Part shown: positions 50,851 to 59,621 of the stretch, piece by piece
Layout of the letters: every line of letters starts with the position of its first letter
Position numbering within the stretch: the first letter of the stretch is position 1
Source of the DNA: Thermodesulfobacteriota bacterium
Lineage (GTDB): Bacteria > Desulfobacterota_D > UBA1144 > Nemesobacterales > UBA2774
Reading direction: 5' to 3'
Assembly (NCBI GenBank): GCA_035325995.1
Contig: DAOKYU010000005.1
Span: forward strand, 124,001-188,000
DNA length: 64,000 nucleotides
The notes under the pieces: model-generated
Seen by the model: the letters and a program-made list of their open reading frames with translations, nothing else
The model's database searches: none
What the model was told of the DNA's origin: nothing
Program-made: the position numbers and the translations under genes

Positions 50851-51528
50851 TCATTGACCCATAGAGGGGGGCTTTATGACCTCTACCCCGTCCGGCACGT
50901 TGAAGACGAAGAGCGAATCGGGAACGCCCTTGTCCACGGAAATATCCGTCAGGTTCACCGTCGTCAGGTTGCCGTAAGGATCGTAAAGGTACATCGTATT
51001 TACGAGCATCGTGTTTTTATCCACGGCGATCGTGACCTTATTATAACCCTCTTCCTCGGTTTTCGGCTTGAGGTCGAGTAAATAGCTCCCGGCTTCGGCG
51101 GAGCCGTTCTGGGCGAAGCTGACGTCGAAAAGCTCCTTTATCTTGCCAAGCCCCGAAAGTAGAGTCGAAGTGGTTTCGGTGTCCGACACTCTGCTCAGCG
51201 GGGACTCGATGACCTGCTTCTCCTCCTGGCTGTAGTACCAGAGTGTATTGCCGTCGGACACGATCTCGTCCTTTGCCGGGGTGTGGTAGTTCCACCTCAT
51301 CTTGCCCGGTTTCTTGAACCACACCTCTCCCTCGGCCTTCTGCACCTTGTTAAGGGCCTTCACCTCGGCCTCCTGCGAGAAGTCCGCGTGAAAGTCGCTT
51401 ATCTGCTCGTACTTTTTCTGCACCTTGTCCACGACGGAATCGAGCCCGTCGTCGGCAGGGGCCGCCTGCGGCGCGGAAAGAAGGAACGCCGCGGCGAGTA
51501 TGAATATAACCGGTTTTATTTTTTTCAA
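50851..51528 (-). CDS. lolA: Outer-membrane lipoprotein carrier protein LolA
   Basis: 225 aa. Signal peptide VIFILAAAFLLSAPQAAPA, then LolA-fold: VQKKYEQISDFHADFSQEAEVKALNKVQKAEGEVWFKKPGKMRWNYHTPAKDEIVSDGNTLWYYSQEEKQVI. LolA carries lipoproteins across the periplasm to LolB. The start is TTG at 51528, with GAGAGG upstream; its first bases overlap the ftsK stop (TTGA). In the ftsK-lolA arrangement this is a common gene order in the former Deltaproteobacteria and gamma-proteobacteria. Confidence 0.93.
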   Translation of the reverse strand: MKKIKPVIFILAAAFLLSAPQAAPADDGLDSVVDKVQKKYEQISDFHADFSQEAEVKALNKVQKAEGEVWFKKPGKMRWNYHTPAKDEIVSDGNTLWYYSQEEKQVIESPLSRVSDTETTSTLLSGLGKIKELFDVSFAQNGSAEAGSYLLDLKPKTEEEGYNKVTIAVDKNTMLVNTMYLYDPYGNLTTVNLTDISVDKGVPDSLFVFNVPDGVEVIKPPSMGQ

Positions 51529-53819
51529 TTCGTATGCCTCTCGTCAAGCTGACTTGGATCTATATAAACCTCTCTCGGCTTGCCGGCGACCTCCTGCGGG
51601 CCGACGACGCCTTCCTTCTCCATTATCTCCACTATACGCGCCGCCCTGTTGTATCCGATTTTGAGCTTCCGCTGGAGCATGGATATCGATGCCTGCCCTG
51701 TTTCGGCGATCGTGCGAAGTGCCTGGTAGTAAAGCTCGTCCTTCTCGGCGTCGAGCTCGTCCGAATCCTCGCGGGCCTCGATGAACGTAATCTCCTCGTT
51801 GTAAACCGGCGCGCCCTGGGATTTGACGTGCTCCGTTATCGCTTCCCTCTCCTCGTCGGATATAAGAGCCCCCTGTATACGGAGGAGCTTCGAGGTGCCG
51901 GGCTCCAGGAACAGCATGTCGCCCTTCCCGAGGAGCCTTTCCGCCCCGCCGGCGTCGAGAATTATTCTCGAATCTATCTTCGACGACACCAGGAACGATA
52001 TCCTCGCCGGGAAGTTTGCCTTTATAAGGCCGGCCACGATGTCGGCAGAGGGACGCTGCGTCGCGACGATAAGGTGTATGCCCGCGGCGCGCGCCTTCTG
52101 CGAGAGCCGCGTTATCGACTCCTTTATCTCGCTCGGGGCTATCATCATGAGGTCGGCGAGCTCGTCGAGGACGATGACGATATACGGGAGGAGCTTCTCC
52201 CACTTGTCCTCGGTCTGGAGTTTTTCTACGTTCCTGTTGTGGGTTTCTATGTCGCGGACGCCTTCCTCGGATAAAATCCTGTACCTCTTTTCCATCTCCT
52301 CGACGGCCCACTTGAGCGCGGCCGCCGCCCTCTTCGGCTCCGTCACGACAGGGTGGAGGAGGTGCGGGATGTCTTCGTAGACGGAGAGCTCCAGCATCTT
52401 CGGGTCGATCATTATGAACTTGAGCTCGTAGGGGCTCGCCTTGTAGAGCATGCTTGTTATTACCGCGTTTAGGAGGACGCTCTTACCCGAGCCCGTCGTG
52501 CCGGCTATCATGAGGTGCGGCGCGCGCCTGAGGTCCATGTAAAACGGCAGTCCCGAGATATCCTTTCCGAGTGCGAGCGTCAGCATGGACTTACGCCTCG
52601 AGAATTCGGAATCTTCCAGGAGCTCCCTCAGGACGACCGTCTCCCTCGTCGCGTTCGGAACCTCTATGCCTATGACGTCCTTCCCCGGTATCGGGGCGAT
52701 GATTCGTATGCTGAGCGCCGAAAGGCCCATGGCGAGGTCTCCTTCGAGGGCCGCTATCCTGTTTATCTTTATGCCCGGCGCGGGCTTGTACTCGAACATC
52801 GTTATCACGGGGCCGGGCCGTATCTCGGTCACCTTGCCTGAAACGGAAAAATCGCGGAGCTTCTCTTCTATGAGCCTCGCCTTCTCGTATACGGCGTCCC
52901 TGTCGAGGACTACCCCCGAATCTACCTTGGAGTCGAGAAGGTCCAGCGGGGGGAGCTTGTAGTCCTTGTGTATGACTTCTTTCTTGGGCATGAAGTCTTC
53001 GAGCTCCTTGGGTTTCGGGTGCTCGAACACTATCTCGGGCACTTCCTCGATCCCGGCGTAGGCTTCGTCCTCGTCCCCTACGTAATCGTCGAAGAAACCG
53101 GGGGATTCGGCGGACTTGTGCTTGCCGTTAAGCCGTACGGAGCCGTTCGCCTTCTTCTGGACGGTCATGGAAGCCTGCCTGGGCCTCGGCCGCGCGAGGG
53201 ATTCCCTGAGCTCGGACAGCGATTCCCCGAGCTTGTACAGGAGGTATCTCGTTCCGGCGTATGTCATACCTGCGACGTACATGGATGCATCTCTTACTGC
53301 GCCTATTATGTCGGACAGTCCTATGCCCGATATTATTATTAAACTCACGATAAGGAATAGGGTTACAATCAGGTACGAGCCCACGTTCCCGGCGACGCCG
53401 TTACGGAGCAAATCGGCAAGCGCGAATCCCGCAAATCCCCCCGCCGGCGCGAAGCCCAAAAGGGCCTCCTCCCCGTACAAAAGACCGAGGAGCGCCATCA
53501 CCGCGAGCAGCAGCAGGAACGCCGAGATCGTTTTCCTGTAGAGGTTCCCCCCCAGGCTGTTCCTGAAGACGATGATGGACGTGTAGAACAGCACCAGCGG
53601 GAACGCGAAGGCGCATACGCCGAACGCCTTACCGAGAAAACCCGATATGTAGAGCCCGACCGCGCCCATGGCCCCCCTGACGTCGGTGCCGGTCTCGGCG
53701 CTGTAGAAGACGAGGCTCAGGGCCGAGAAAAGTCCGATTGCGAAGAGTAGCGCCGCTACGATTTCGCGCGCCACGAAGTCCGGCGCGTCCTGGCGGGTGT
53801 TTATTTTCTTTCTAGCCAT
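51525..53819 (-). CDS. ftsK: DNA translocase FtsK/SpoIIIE
   Basis: 764 aa. Four to five N-terminal helices (about residues 20-190) anchor it in the membrane, then a short linker (fewer than 100 aa, unlike the long one in E. coli). The motor domain has Walker A AGTTGSGKSVLLNAV near residue 430 and Walker B VLDELADLM. The C-terminal gamma winged helix TGQASISMLQRKLKIGYNRAARIVEIMEKEGVVGP recognises KOPS-type sequences. It segregates the chromosome terminus at division. Overlaps lolA by 4 bases. Confidence 0.96.
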   Translation of the reverse strand: MARKKINTRQDAPDFVAREIVAALLFAIGLFSALSLVFYSAETGTDVRGAMGAVGLYISGFLGKAFGVCAFAFPLVLFYTSIIVFRNSLGGNLYRKTISAFLLLLAVMALLGLLYGEEALLGFAPAGGFAGFALADLLRNGVAGNVGSYLIVTLFLIVSLIIISGIGLSDIIGAVRDASMYVAGMTYAGTRYLLYKLGESLSELRESLARPRPRQASMTVQKKANGSVRLNGKHKSAESPGFFDDYVGDEDEAYAGIEEVPEIVFEHPKPKELEDFMPKKEVIHKDYKLPPLDLLDSKVDSGVVLDRDAVYEKARLIEEKLRDFSVSGKVTEIRPGPVITMFEYKPAPGIKINRIAALEGDLAMGLSALSIRIIAPIPGKDVIGIEVPNATRETVVLRELLEDSEFSRRKSMLTLALGKDISGLPFYMDLRRAPHLMIAGTTGSGKSVLLNAVITSMLYKASPYELKFIMIDPKMLELSVYEDIPHLLHPVVTEPKRAAAALKWAVEEMEKRYRILSEEGVRDIETHNRNVEKLQTEDKWEKLLPYIVIVLDELADLMMIAPSEIKESITRLSQKARAAGIHLIVATQRPSADIVAGLIKANFPARISFLVSSKIDSRIILDAGGAERLLGKGDMLFLEPGTSKLLRIQGALISDEEREAITEHVKSQGAPVYNEEITFIEAREDSDELDAEKDELYYQALRTIAETGQASISMLQRKLKIGYNRAARIVEIMEKEGVVGPQEVAGKPREVYIDPSQLDERHTN

Positions 53820-54003
53820 CGATTCTTAAAGCTAATTATACAATATACGGGATAAGTTATCAAAATTGTTGATTTTAAATATTACACGAGATATCCGGCG
53901 CAAAAAAGAGGGCAAGCGGCTCAAAAACCGGGACGAGCGAATCGCCCCAGCGTCGCCGGAATTGTGCGAAATATCGTGTTTTCAGAGATGCTTAGGAACG
54001 ATT

Positions 54004-55470
54004 TCAACCGCCGCCAAAGGCGACCAGCACGGAGCCGGCGGCCTTTATGGCGAGGTCCCACGAGTCCAGCGGGAAGATGCCGAGGAGGAGCGTTCCCGCC
54101 GCCAGCACCACGAGCGCTATCGAAGACGCCAATTTAAACGACGGGAAGGAAACGGTCTCTTCCTTCATGTACGCGTAAACCAGAACCTTCAGGTAATAGT
54201 AAGCGGAGACGACGCTGCTCAGTATGCCTATTACCGCGAGCCAGTAGAACCCGGCCTCGACGGCAGACAGAAAAACGCGGTACTTGGCGAAAAAGCCGAG
54301 CGTCGGCGGTATGCCCGCGAGCGAAAACATGAAGACCCCGAGCGCGAGCGCAACGAACGGCCTCCGGCTCCAGAGCCCGGCTATGTCCTCGAACGTCTCG
54401 CAGTCCTTTCCGTCGCGGGAAAGGTATGAAAGTACGCCGAACGCGCCGAGGTTCATGAACGTATAGGCGAACAGGTAATATATGACGCTCCCCAGGCCGA
54501 GCTCGCGTCCGCCGTATGCCGCCACGACGCCGACGAGGACGTACCCCGCGTGTGCTATGCTCGAATACGCCAGCATGCGCTTTATGCTTTTCTGCGTGAT
54601 GGCCGCGATGTTGCCGACTATCATCGTGAACACCGCCACTATCCAGAGTACGGGCATGATGCTTACCTGCATCTGGTAGAGGCTCTCGAATATGACGCGG
54701 AGTAGTATCGCGAACGCAGCGGCCTTCACCCCGACGGACATAAAAGCCGTCGCCGTCATGGGCGCGCCTTCGTATACGTCCGGCACCCACTGGTGGAGCG
54801 GAAAAGCCCCTATCTTGAATATGAATCCGACCAGGACGAGCGCGCTTCCGGCTACGAAGAGAGGGTTGCCCGCATCGTATTTCGAGAGTATTTCCGAGAA
54901 GTAAATCGAGCCCGAAGCGCCGTAAAGAAGCGCTATCCCGTAAAGGAGTATCGCCGACGAGAAGCCGCCTAAAATGAGGTACTTTATTCCCGCCTCCGTC
55001 GAACGGGCGGACTCGCGCTGAAACGCGGACAAGACGTAAACCGATATCGACATTATCTCGAAGCCGAGGAAAAGCGACATGAATTCGCGCGCCGAGGCGA
55101 GGATCATCATGCCCGACGTCGAAAGGACTATGAGGGCGTAAAACTCAGTCGTATAATGGCTGGCATGCGAGGACAGGTAGTCCTTCGAAAATATAACGGC
55201 GACAAAGGCGCCAAGAAGGAATATTACGTTGAAATAGGCCGCGAACTGGTCCAGTGAAAGAGCCCCCGAAAAGGCCGTTTCGTCTATGCCGAAGCGCTTC
55301 AGATTAAGCGCGAAGGCGACGGCGAGTCCGATGAGGGCGAGCCAGAAGAGGTTCTTTTTCGCCCCGCCCTTGAGCACGGGATCGATCACAATCAGCAAGA
55401 CACCCGTCAGTATCAGTGAAACTTCGGGCCCCAGAAGTAGAGTGCTCTTAAAAACCTCGCTCAAATTCAT
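54004..55470 (-). CDS. nuoN: NADH-quinone oxidoreductase subunit N
   Basis: 488 aa with about 14 helices and proton-pumping antiporter-type fold. The conserved Lys of helix 7 is in FKIGAFPLHQWVPDVYEGAP, with the helix-5 region EIMSISVYVLSAFQRESARSTEAGIKYLILGGFSSAILLYGIALLYGASGS. Last subunit of complex I in most operons; here it is alone on the minus strand, 3.6 kb from nuoABCD. No nuoL or nuoM follows it. Fits a complex I scattered over several loci. Confidence 0.95.
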   Translation of the reverse strand: MNLSEVFKSTLLLGPEVSLILTGVLLIVIDPVLKGGAKKNLFWLALIGLAVAFALNLKRFGIDETAFSGALSLDQFAAYFNVIFLLGAFVAVIFSKDYLSSHASHYTTEFYALIVLSTSGMMILASAREFMSLFLGFEIMSISVYVLSAFQRESARSTEAGIKYLILGGFSSAILLYGIALLYGASGSIYFSEILSKYDAGNPLFVAGSALVLVGFIFKIGAFPLHQWVPDVYEGAPMTATAFMSVGVKAAAFAILLRVIFESLYQMQVSIMPVLWIVAVFTMIVGNIAAITQKSIKRMLAYSSIAHAGYVLVGVVAAYGGRELGLGSVIYYLFAYTFMNLGAFGVLSYLSRDGKDCETFEDIAGLWSRRPFVALALGVFMFSLAGIPPTLGFFAKYRVFLSAVEAGFYWLAVIGILSSVVSAYYYLKVLVYAYMKEETVSFPSFKLASSIALVVLAAGTLLLGIFPLDSWDLAIKAAGSVLVAFGGG

Positions 55471-55850
55471 CGAGTGATTCTCCGCCGATACCGAATGTTT
55501 ACAGGTGACTGCGAGCTGGACATGAAAACGAGTTTAGTATGTGGGAGGTCCGGGGGGTTGTCAAGCCGCCGTCCGGCGCACCACGCGCGCCGGATATCGA
55601 AGTAGCCGCCTCTTGCCATTACCACCCTGCCGTGCCTCCACCCCTGTCATTCCCAACGGTTCTGAGCGCGCGCAAGAACCGGTCGCCGCCACCTCACAGC
55701 GCAAGCGCTCATCCGGTACCGCTCGCAACTTACCTTCTTTAGCATCAAGCTTGTATCGGGAATCCAGCCTTTGTCTTTCATCCTTTTATCCCCTTTAGAA
55801 AAAAGGGGGAACGAGTGGGGATTTATAAATTCAGTATTCCGTACTAGTTA
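55471..55850. repeat. Intergenic repeat-like region with hairpins
   Basis: No gene. The segment has short inverted repeats: CGGTTCT/AGAACCG (55657-55681), AGCGC-AA-GCGCT near 55698, and CCCCTTT/AAAGGGG near 55790. It also holds GTCATTCCC near 55646 and CGGGAATCCAG near 55757, the two ends of a common intergenic element, apparently degraded. Confidence 0.35.
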
Positions 55851-56267
55851 TCAGTCCTCGAAAACCTCTATCGGCGCTTCGTTGAATTTGGAATCGAAGT
55901 CTTCGAGTATCCAGGCGCGGGCGTCGTTGTATTTGCCCCCGTTTATGGAGAAAATGAGATAAACCCATTCCGGCCAGGCGTTCACCCTGTCCGTCTCCGA
56001 CGCTATGGAGGGATGGTCGGGGTGGGAATGATAGACGCCGAGGATTTCGAGCCCCTCTTTCCGGGCCCACTCGTCGGCCTCCTTGAACGATACAGGGTCG
56101 AGCTCGTACCTGTCGTGGGCCCTTTCGGTGTTGAGGTTACGGCACTCGCGGAAGTTCGTTATGCGCCCGTCGCCGCCCAGGAGGACGCCGCAGATTTCGT
56201 GCGGGAACCCCGCCTCCGCGTGCTTTATCATGCCGTCGTATGCCGACCTCTTGATCTTTACCACCAT
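55851..56267 (-). CDS. JAMM (MPN+) metallopeptidase, Mec-like, M67 family
   Basis: 138 aa, single JAB/MPN domain. The full JAMM zinc site is present: Glu24 (PHEICG), then His80-Ser-His82 with seven residues to Ser90 and two to Asp93 (YHSHPDHPSIASETD). In mycobacteria Mec+ of this family removes cysteine from the CysO carrier after CysM has added it. The gene overlaps the cysteine synthase by 10 bases, so the proteins probably act in one route. GGAGG is 3 bases before the ATG. No CysO-like carrier is here; a TusA-like protein is. Confidence 0.93.
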   Translation of the reverse strand: MVVKIKRSAYDGMIKHAEAGFPHEICGVLLGGDGRITNFRECRNLNTERAHDRYELDPVSFKEADEWARKEGLEILGVYHSHPDHPSIASETDRVNAWPEWVYLIFSINGGKYNDARAWILEDFDSKFNEAPIEVFED

Positions 56268-57205
56268 ATGCCTCCGCTCAGATATCGATATCCACCGTCG
56301 GGGAAGAGAGTGACGAGGACGCCTTCCTTAAGCTTCTTCGCGTATTCGAGCGTCGCGTATGCGACAGCGCCGCCCGAGTGCCCGACGAAAATCCCTTCCT
56401 TTTTAAGCAGGGCCTTCATGACGTCGTACGCGTCTTCGGTGTGTACCCTTATAAGCTCGTCGGGGAAGGCCGCGTCGTATATGCCCGGGACTATGGACGA
56501 TGGCATGTGCTTCATGCCTTCGAGGCCGTGGAGAGCCTCCGCCGGCTCCACCGCTATGCCCCTTATTTCGGGATTGAGCTCTTTTAATTTTTTCGTCGTG
56601 CCCATGAACGTGCCGCTCGTGCCGAGCCCGGCGATGAAGTGAGTAACCTTGCCGCGGGTCTGCTCCCATATTTCGACGGCCGTGGAGTCGGCGTGCGACT
56701 GGGGATTCATGGGGTTATTGTACTGGTCGGGCATGAAGTACTTCTCCGGCTCCTCGGCCTTAAGCTTCCTCGCGAGCCTTATCGCGCCGTCCGAGCCTTC
56801 CAGAGGGTCCGAATATATTATCTCGGAGCCGAACGCCCTGAGCGTATTTTTTCTTTCGATGTTGATGTTCGCGGGAATAACGAGCTCCACTTTGTAACCC
56901 AGCGCCGCGCCTATCATGGCGTAGGCTATCGCCGTGTTGCCGGACGAAGAATCCATGAGGACCTTGTCGCGTGTGAGCTCGCCCCTGTCTATGCCGTCGA
57001 GCACCATCCAGAGCGCAGGCCTGTCCTTCACCGACCCCCCGGGATTGAACCACTCGGCCTTGGCGTAAACCTCCACCCCCGGACCCAGTCCGGCCGTGAC
57101 GTGGGTGAGCTTTATGAGAGGCGTATTTCCGACGAGTTCGATTACCGATTGAGCCTGCTTTAATCTTGTGTCGAGAACGTCTCTTCGCGCTTGAACAAAA
57201 TTCAT
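56258..57205 (-). CDS. Cysteine synthase (CysM/CysK family, PLP-dependent)
   Basis: 315 aa. The PLP lysine is Lys60 in NPGGSVKDRPA, with SSSGNTAIAYAMIGAALG as the substrate loop and GLGTSGTFMGTTKKL as the phosphate site. It makes cysteine from O-acetylserine or O-phosphoserine plus sulfide or a protein-bound thiocarboxylate. Start is ATG at 57205, whose A overlaps the TusA stop (TGATG); a TTG three bases upstream is disregarded. Middle gene of the TusA-CysM-JAMM operon. Confidence 0.93.
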   Translation of the reverse strand: MNFVQARRDVLDTRLKQAQSVIELVGNTPLIKLTHVTAGLGPGVEVYAKAEWFNPGGSVKDRPALWMVLDGIDRGELTRDKVLMDSSSGNTAIAYAMIGAALGYKVELVIPANINIERKNTLRAFGSEIIYSDPLEGSDGAIRLARKLKAEEPEKYFMPDQYNNPMNPQSHADSTAVEIWEQTRGKVTHFIAGLGTSGTFMGTTKKLKELNPEIRGIAVEPAEALHGLEGMKHMPSSIVPGIYDAAFPDELIRVHTEDAYDVMKALLKKEGIFVGHSGGAVAYATLEYAKKLKEGVLVTLFPDGGYRYLSGGIWW

Positions 57206-57441
57206 CAACGACGCTCGATGAGGAGTTTGAAGAAGCTGCCCTCCTGGCTCACGGCCAGGATCTTGTGGCCCTCGGCCTTGATGCTCTTGGGGACGTTCAC
57301 GAGCGGCTCCCCGTCACGGAGAAGCACCTCCAGGACCTGGCCCGACGTCATGGTTTCGAGCTTCAGCTTCGTCTTCACGTATGTCATGGGACATATCTCT
57401 TTCGTAATGTCTATCTGGTTATCCGCTTTATGAGTTTCCAT
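57205..57441 (-). CDS. TusA-like sulfurtransferase (SirA family)
   Basis: 78 aa. The conserved Cys17-Pro-x-Thr motif (EICPMTYVKTKLKLE) of TusA accepts persulfide sulfur. Rest of the fold: MTSGQVLEVLLRDGEPLVNVPKSIKAEGHKIL. First gene of the three-gene operon: its stop overlaps the cysteine synthase start (TGATG). The pairing suggests sulfur delivery to cysteine synthesis, which is unusual for TusA and is my inference. No rhodanese or DsrE partner is present. Confidence 0.9.
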   Translation of the reverse strand: METHKADNQIDITKEICPMTYVKTKLKLETMTSGQVLEVLLRDGEPLVNVPKSIKAEGHKILAVSQEGSFFKLLIERR

Positions 57442-57601
57442 CTTCCGTAAGTTCCCTGCTACCCCTTACAAACATTTGATATTTGATATGTTGAAGGTTA
57501 CCACACGTCCTTTTCCTCTACAACATGGGGAATGCATTCCGCAGGCAGGCGCGTCCCGCGGCGTGAACACTGGACTAGTGAAAAACACTTGAGAAACGCG
57601 G

Positions 57602-57748
57602 CTATTTATCCTCGGGAGTTATGTCTATGACGGGGCTTTTGAATTCCTTTTTCCCGTCGGGGGGAGAGACCTTCTTTCTCGATACGGACATCTTACCCAG
57701 CCAGAAAGCCAGCATTATTATGAGCGCGAGGAGTATGAGCTTCGTCAT
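57602..57748 (-). CDS. Small single-pass membrane protein, 48 aa
   Basis: 48 aa: one hydrophobic helix (KLILLALIIMLAFWLGKMSV) then a polar tail with Lys and Pro. The start overlaps the purQ stop as TGATG, which implies translational coupling to purine synthesis genes. No family recognised. Small size and overlap support a real gene but no function can be given. Confidence 0.6.
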   Translation of the reverse strand: MTKLILLALIIMLAFWLGKMSVSRKKVSPPDGKKEFKSPVIDITPEDK

Positions 57749-58494
57749 CAGGCGTCCGCCTTCATCGCGGGGATTTCTGCCCTCTCGCGCCTGTCGTGCC
57801 GCGAGCCGAGCCACGTGAGGACGGATTCGAATATAAGCCTCCCGTCCTCCCCGCCGAGCATCTCCTCGGCGCATCGCTCGGGGTGCGGCATAAGCCCGAG
57901 CACGTTGCCCCCTTCGTTGCATATGCCGGCTATGTTGTCGATAGAGCCGTTGGGGTTGGCTTCGGGCGCCGCCTCGCCCCCGGGCGTCACGTACCTGAAG
58001 ACTATCCTCGATCCGTCCTTCAGCTCCTTGAGCCCGGCCTCGGTAGTGAAGTAGTTCCCCTCGCCGTGGGCCACCGGGATCCTGAGCACGTCGCCGACTT
58101 CGAGATTACACGTAAACGGCGTGTCGTTCCTCTCGACCCTTATATCCACCCACTTGCATACGAACCTGAGCGACGAGTTCCGTATGAGCGCCCCGGGGAG
58201 GAGCCCCGCCTCGACGAGTATCTGAAAGCCGTTGCATATGCCTATGACCGGCCCGCCCTTCGAGGCGAAGCCGGCGACGGCCTTCATCACGGGCGATAGG
58301 CTCGCTATGGCCCCCGTCCTGAGGTAATCACCGTACGAGAATCCCCCCGGCACGATAACGGCGTCGAACCTCGAAAGGTCGTCCTCTTGGTGCCACACGA
58401 ACTCGCACCCTTCGCCGAGAACGTGCTTTACGGCGTGGTAGCAGTCGTGGTCGCAATTGGACCCGGGGAATACTATGACGGCGAACCTATACAT
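57748..58494 (-). CDS. purQ: Phosphoribosylformylglycinamidine synthase subunit PurQ
   Basis: 248 aa class I glutamine amidotransferase. The nucleophile Cys is in GICNGFQILVEAGLLPG, and the His-Glu pair is in LGLMPHPERCAEEM. It supplies ammonia to PurL in step 4 of purine synthesis. Overlaps purS by 8 bases upstream and the 48-aa membrane protein gene downstream. purL is not in the window. Confidence 0.95.
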   Translation of the reverse strand: MYRFAVIVFPGSNCDHDCYHAVKHVLGEGCEFVWHQEDDLSRFDAVIVPGGFSYGDYLRTGAIASLSPVMKAVAGFASKGGPVIGICNGFQILVEAGLLPGALIRNSSLRFVCKWVDIRVERNDTPFTCNLEVGDVLRIPVAHGEGNYFTTEAGLKELKDGSRIVFRYVTPGGEAAPEANPNGSIDNIAGICNEGGNVLGLMPHPERCAEEMLGGEDGRLIFESVLTWLGSRHDRRERAEIPAMKADA

Positions 58495-58747
58495 TCTTTT
58501 CTTCCACCTTGACGTCGAAGTTCTCTATAACGGGGTTCGACAGCAGCTTCCGGCACATTTCGGTCACACGCTCTTCCACGTTTCCCGAGTCGCCGTCCTT
58601 TATCGTGAGCTCGATGAGCTTCCCGATGCGGGCGTCCTCTACCTCGCTGAACCCGAGGTTACGAAGCGCCGACAGGACGGACTTCCCCTGCGGGTCGAGG
58701 ACGACGGGCTTTAACTTCACTTCCACCTTAACTTTATATTCTTTCAT
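58487..58747 (-). CDS. purS: Phosphoribosylformylglycinamidine synthase subunit PurS
   Basis: 86 aa, typical size. It is the small subunit that links PurL and PurQ in the FGAM synthase complex. VKVEVKLKPVVLDPQGKSVLSALRNLGFSEVEDARIGKLIELTI is the family core. ATG at 58747. Overlaps purQ, so translated together. It follows parB by 25 bases on the same strand. Confidence 0.95.
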   Translation of the reverse strand: MKEYKVKVEVKLKPVVLDPQGKSVLSALRNLGFSEVEDARIGKLIELTIKDGDSGNVEERVTEMCRKLLSNPVIENFDVKVEEKNV

Positions 58748-58772
58748 GAATTCCGGCTCTCTTTTCGATCCT

Positions 58773-59621
58773 TTATTTATTCTCCAGGAGGAGCGCGGCG
58801 AGCCTTTCGAGCTCGTCCGTGGAGTAGTAATCTATCTCGATTCTGCCCCTGCCGTTATTATATACGATTCTCACCTTGGTGCTGAGGGCGCGCTTGAACT
58901 CGTCGGCCAGGCTGCGGATAAAGGGGTCTTCCTCCTTCGCTTCCTCCGCCTTCGCCGCATTCTTCGCCGCCCCCGACATCTTCTTCACGAGAGCTTCCGT
59001 ATTCCTTACTGAAAGCTTCTGCTTTCGTACCGCGTCGAGCGCCGCTTTCATGTCCGAAGCCGACTCCAGCGACAGGAGCGCGCGGGCGTGCCCGGCCGAT
59101 ATTTCACCCTCGACCAGGGCTTTCTGCGCCTCTTCGGGGAGCCTGAGGAGCCTGAGCTGGTTCGTGACGGTGGATCTGTCCTTCCCGATGCGTGCCGCTA
59201 CGTCCTCGTGCGTAAGGCCGAAATCCTCTATGAGCTGACGGTAACCCGTGGCCTCTTCTATGGGGTTTAAGTCCCGGCGCTGGAGGTTCTCGATGAGAGC
59301 GAGCTCTAGCGCTTCGCTGTCCGTCGCCTCCTTTATTATTATGGGGACCTTGTTGACGCCGGCCTTCTGCGCGGCGCGCCACCTCCGCTCGCCGGCTATG
59401 ATCTCGTAGCCCTGGCCCGAGCGCCTGACGATGAGCGGCTGGAGAACGCCCTTTTCCTTTATGGAAATCGAGAGCTCCGAGATCGCTTCGTCGTCGAATT
59501 CCTTTCTCGGCTGGCGGAGGTTAGGGCGGACGTCGTGTATCGATGCAAGGATGAAACCCGCCGATGCGGTTTCCTTGGGTATGAGCGCGTCGAGCCCCCT
59601 ACCCAGTGTGGCTTTCTTCAA
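58773..59621 (-). CDS. parB: Chromosome partitioning protein ParB
   Basis: 282 aa. N-terminal LGRGLDALIPKE, CTP-binding boxes including IVRRSGQGYEIIAGERRWRAAQKAG and NLQRRDLNPIEEATGYRQLIEDFGLTHEDVAARIGKDRSTVTNQLRLLRLPE with the HTH that binds parS. The start is TTG at 59621 after GGAGGGGG; it overlaps parA by 23 bases. No parS (TGTTTCACGTGAAACA) was seen nearby. C-terminal dimerisation domain intact. Confidence 0.95.
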   Translation of the reverse strand: MKKATLGRGLDALIPKETASAGFILASIHDVRPNLRQPRKEFDDEAISELSISIKEKGVLQPLIVRRSGQGYEIIAGERRWRAAQKAGVNKVPIIIKEATDSEALELALIENLQRRDLNPIEEATGYRQLIEDFGLTHEDVAARIGKDRSTVTNQLRLLRLPEEAQKALVEGEISAGHARALLSLESASDMKAALDAVRKQKLSVRNTEALVKKMSGAAKNAAKAEEAKEEDPFIRSLADEFKRALSTKVRIVYNNGRGRIEIDYYSTDELERLAALLLENK

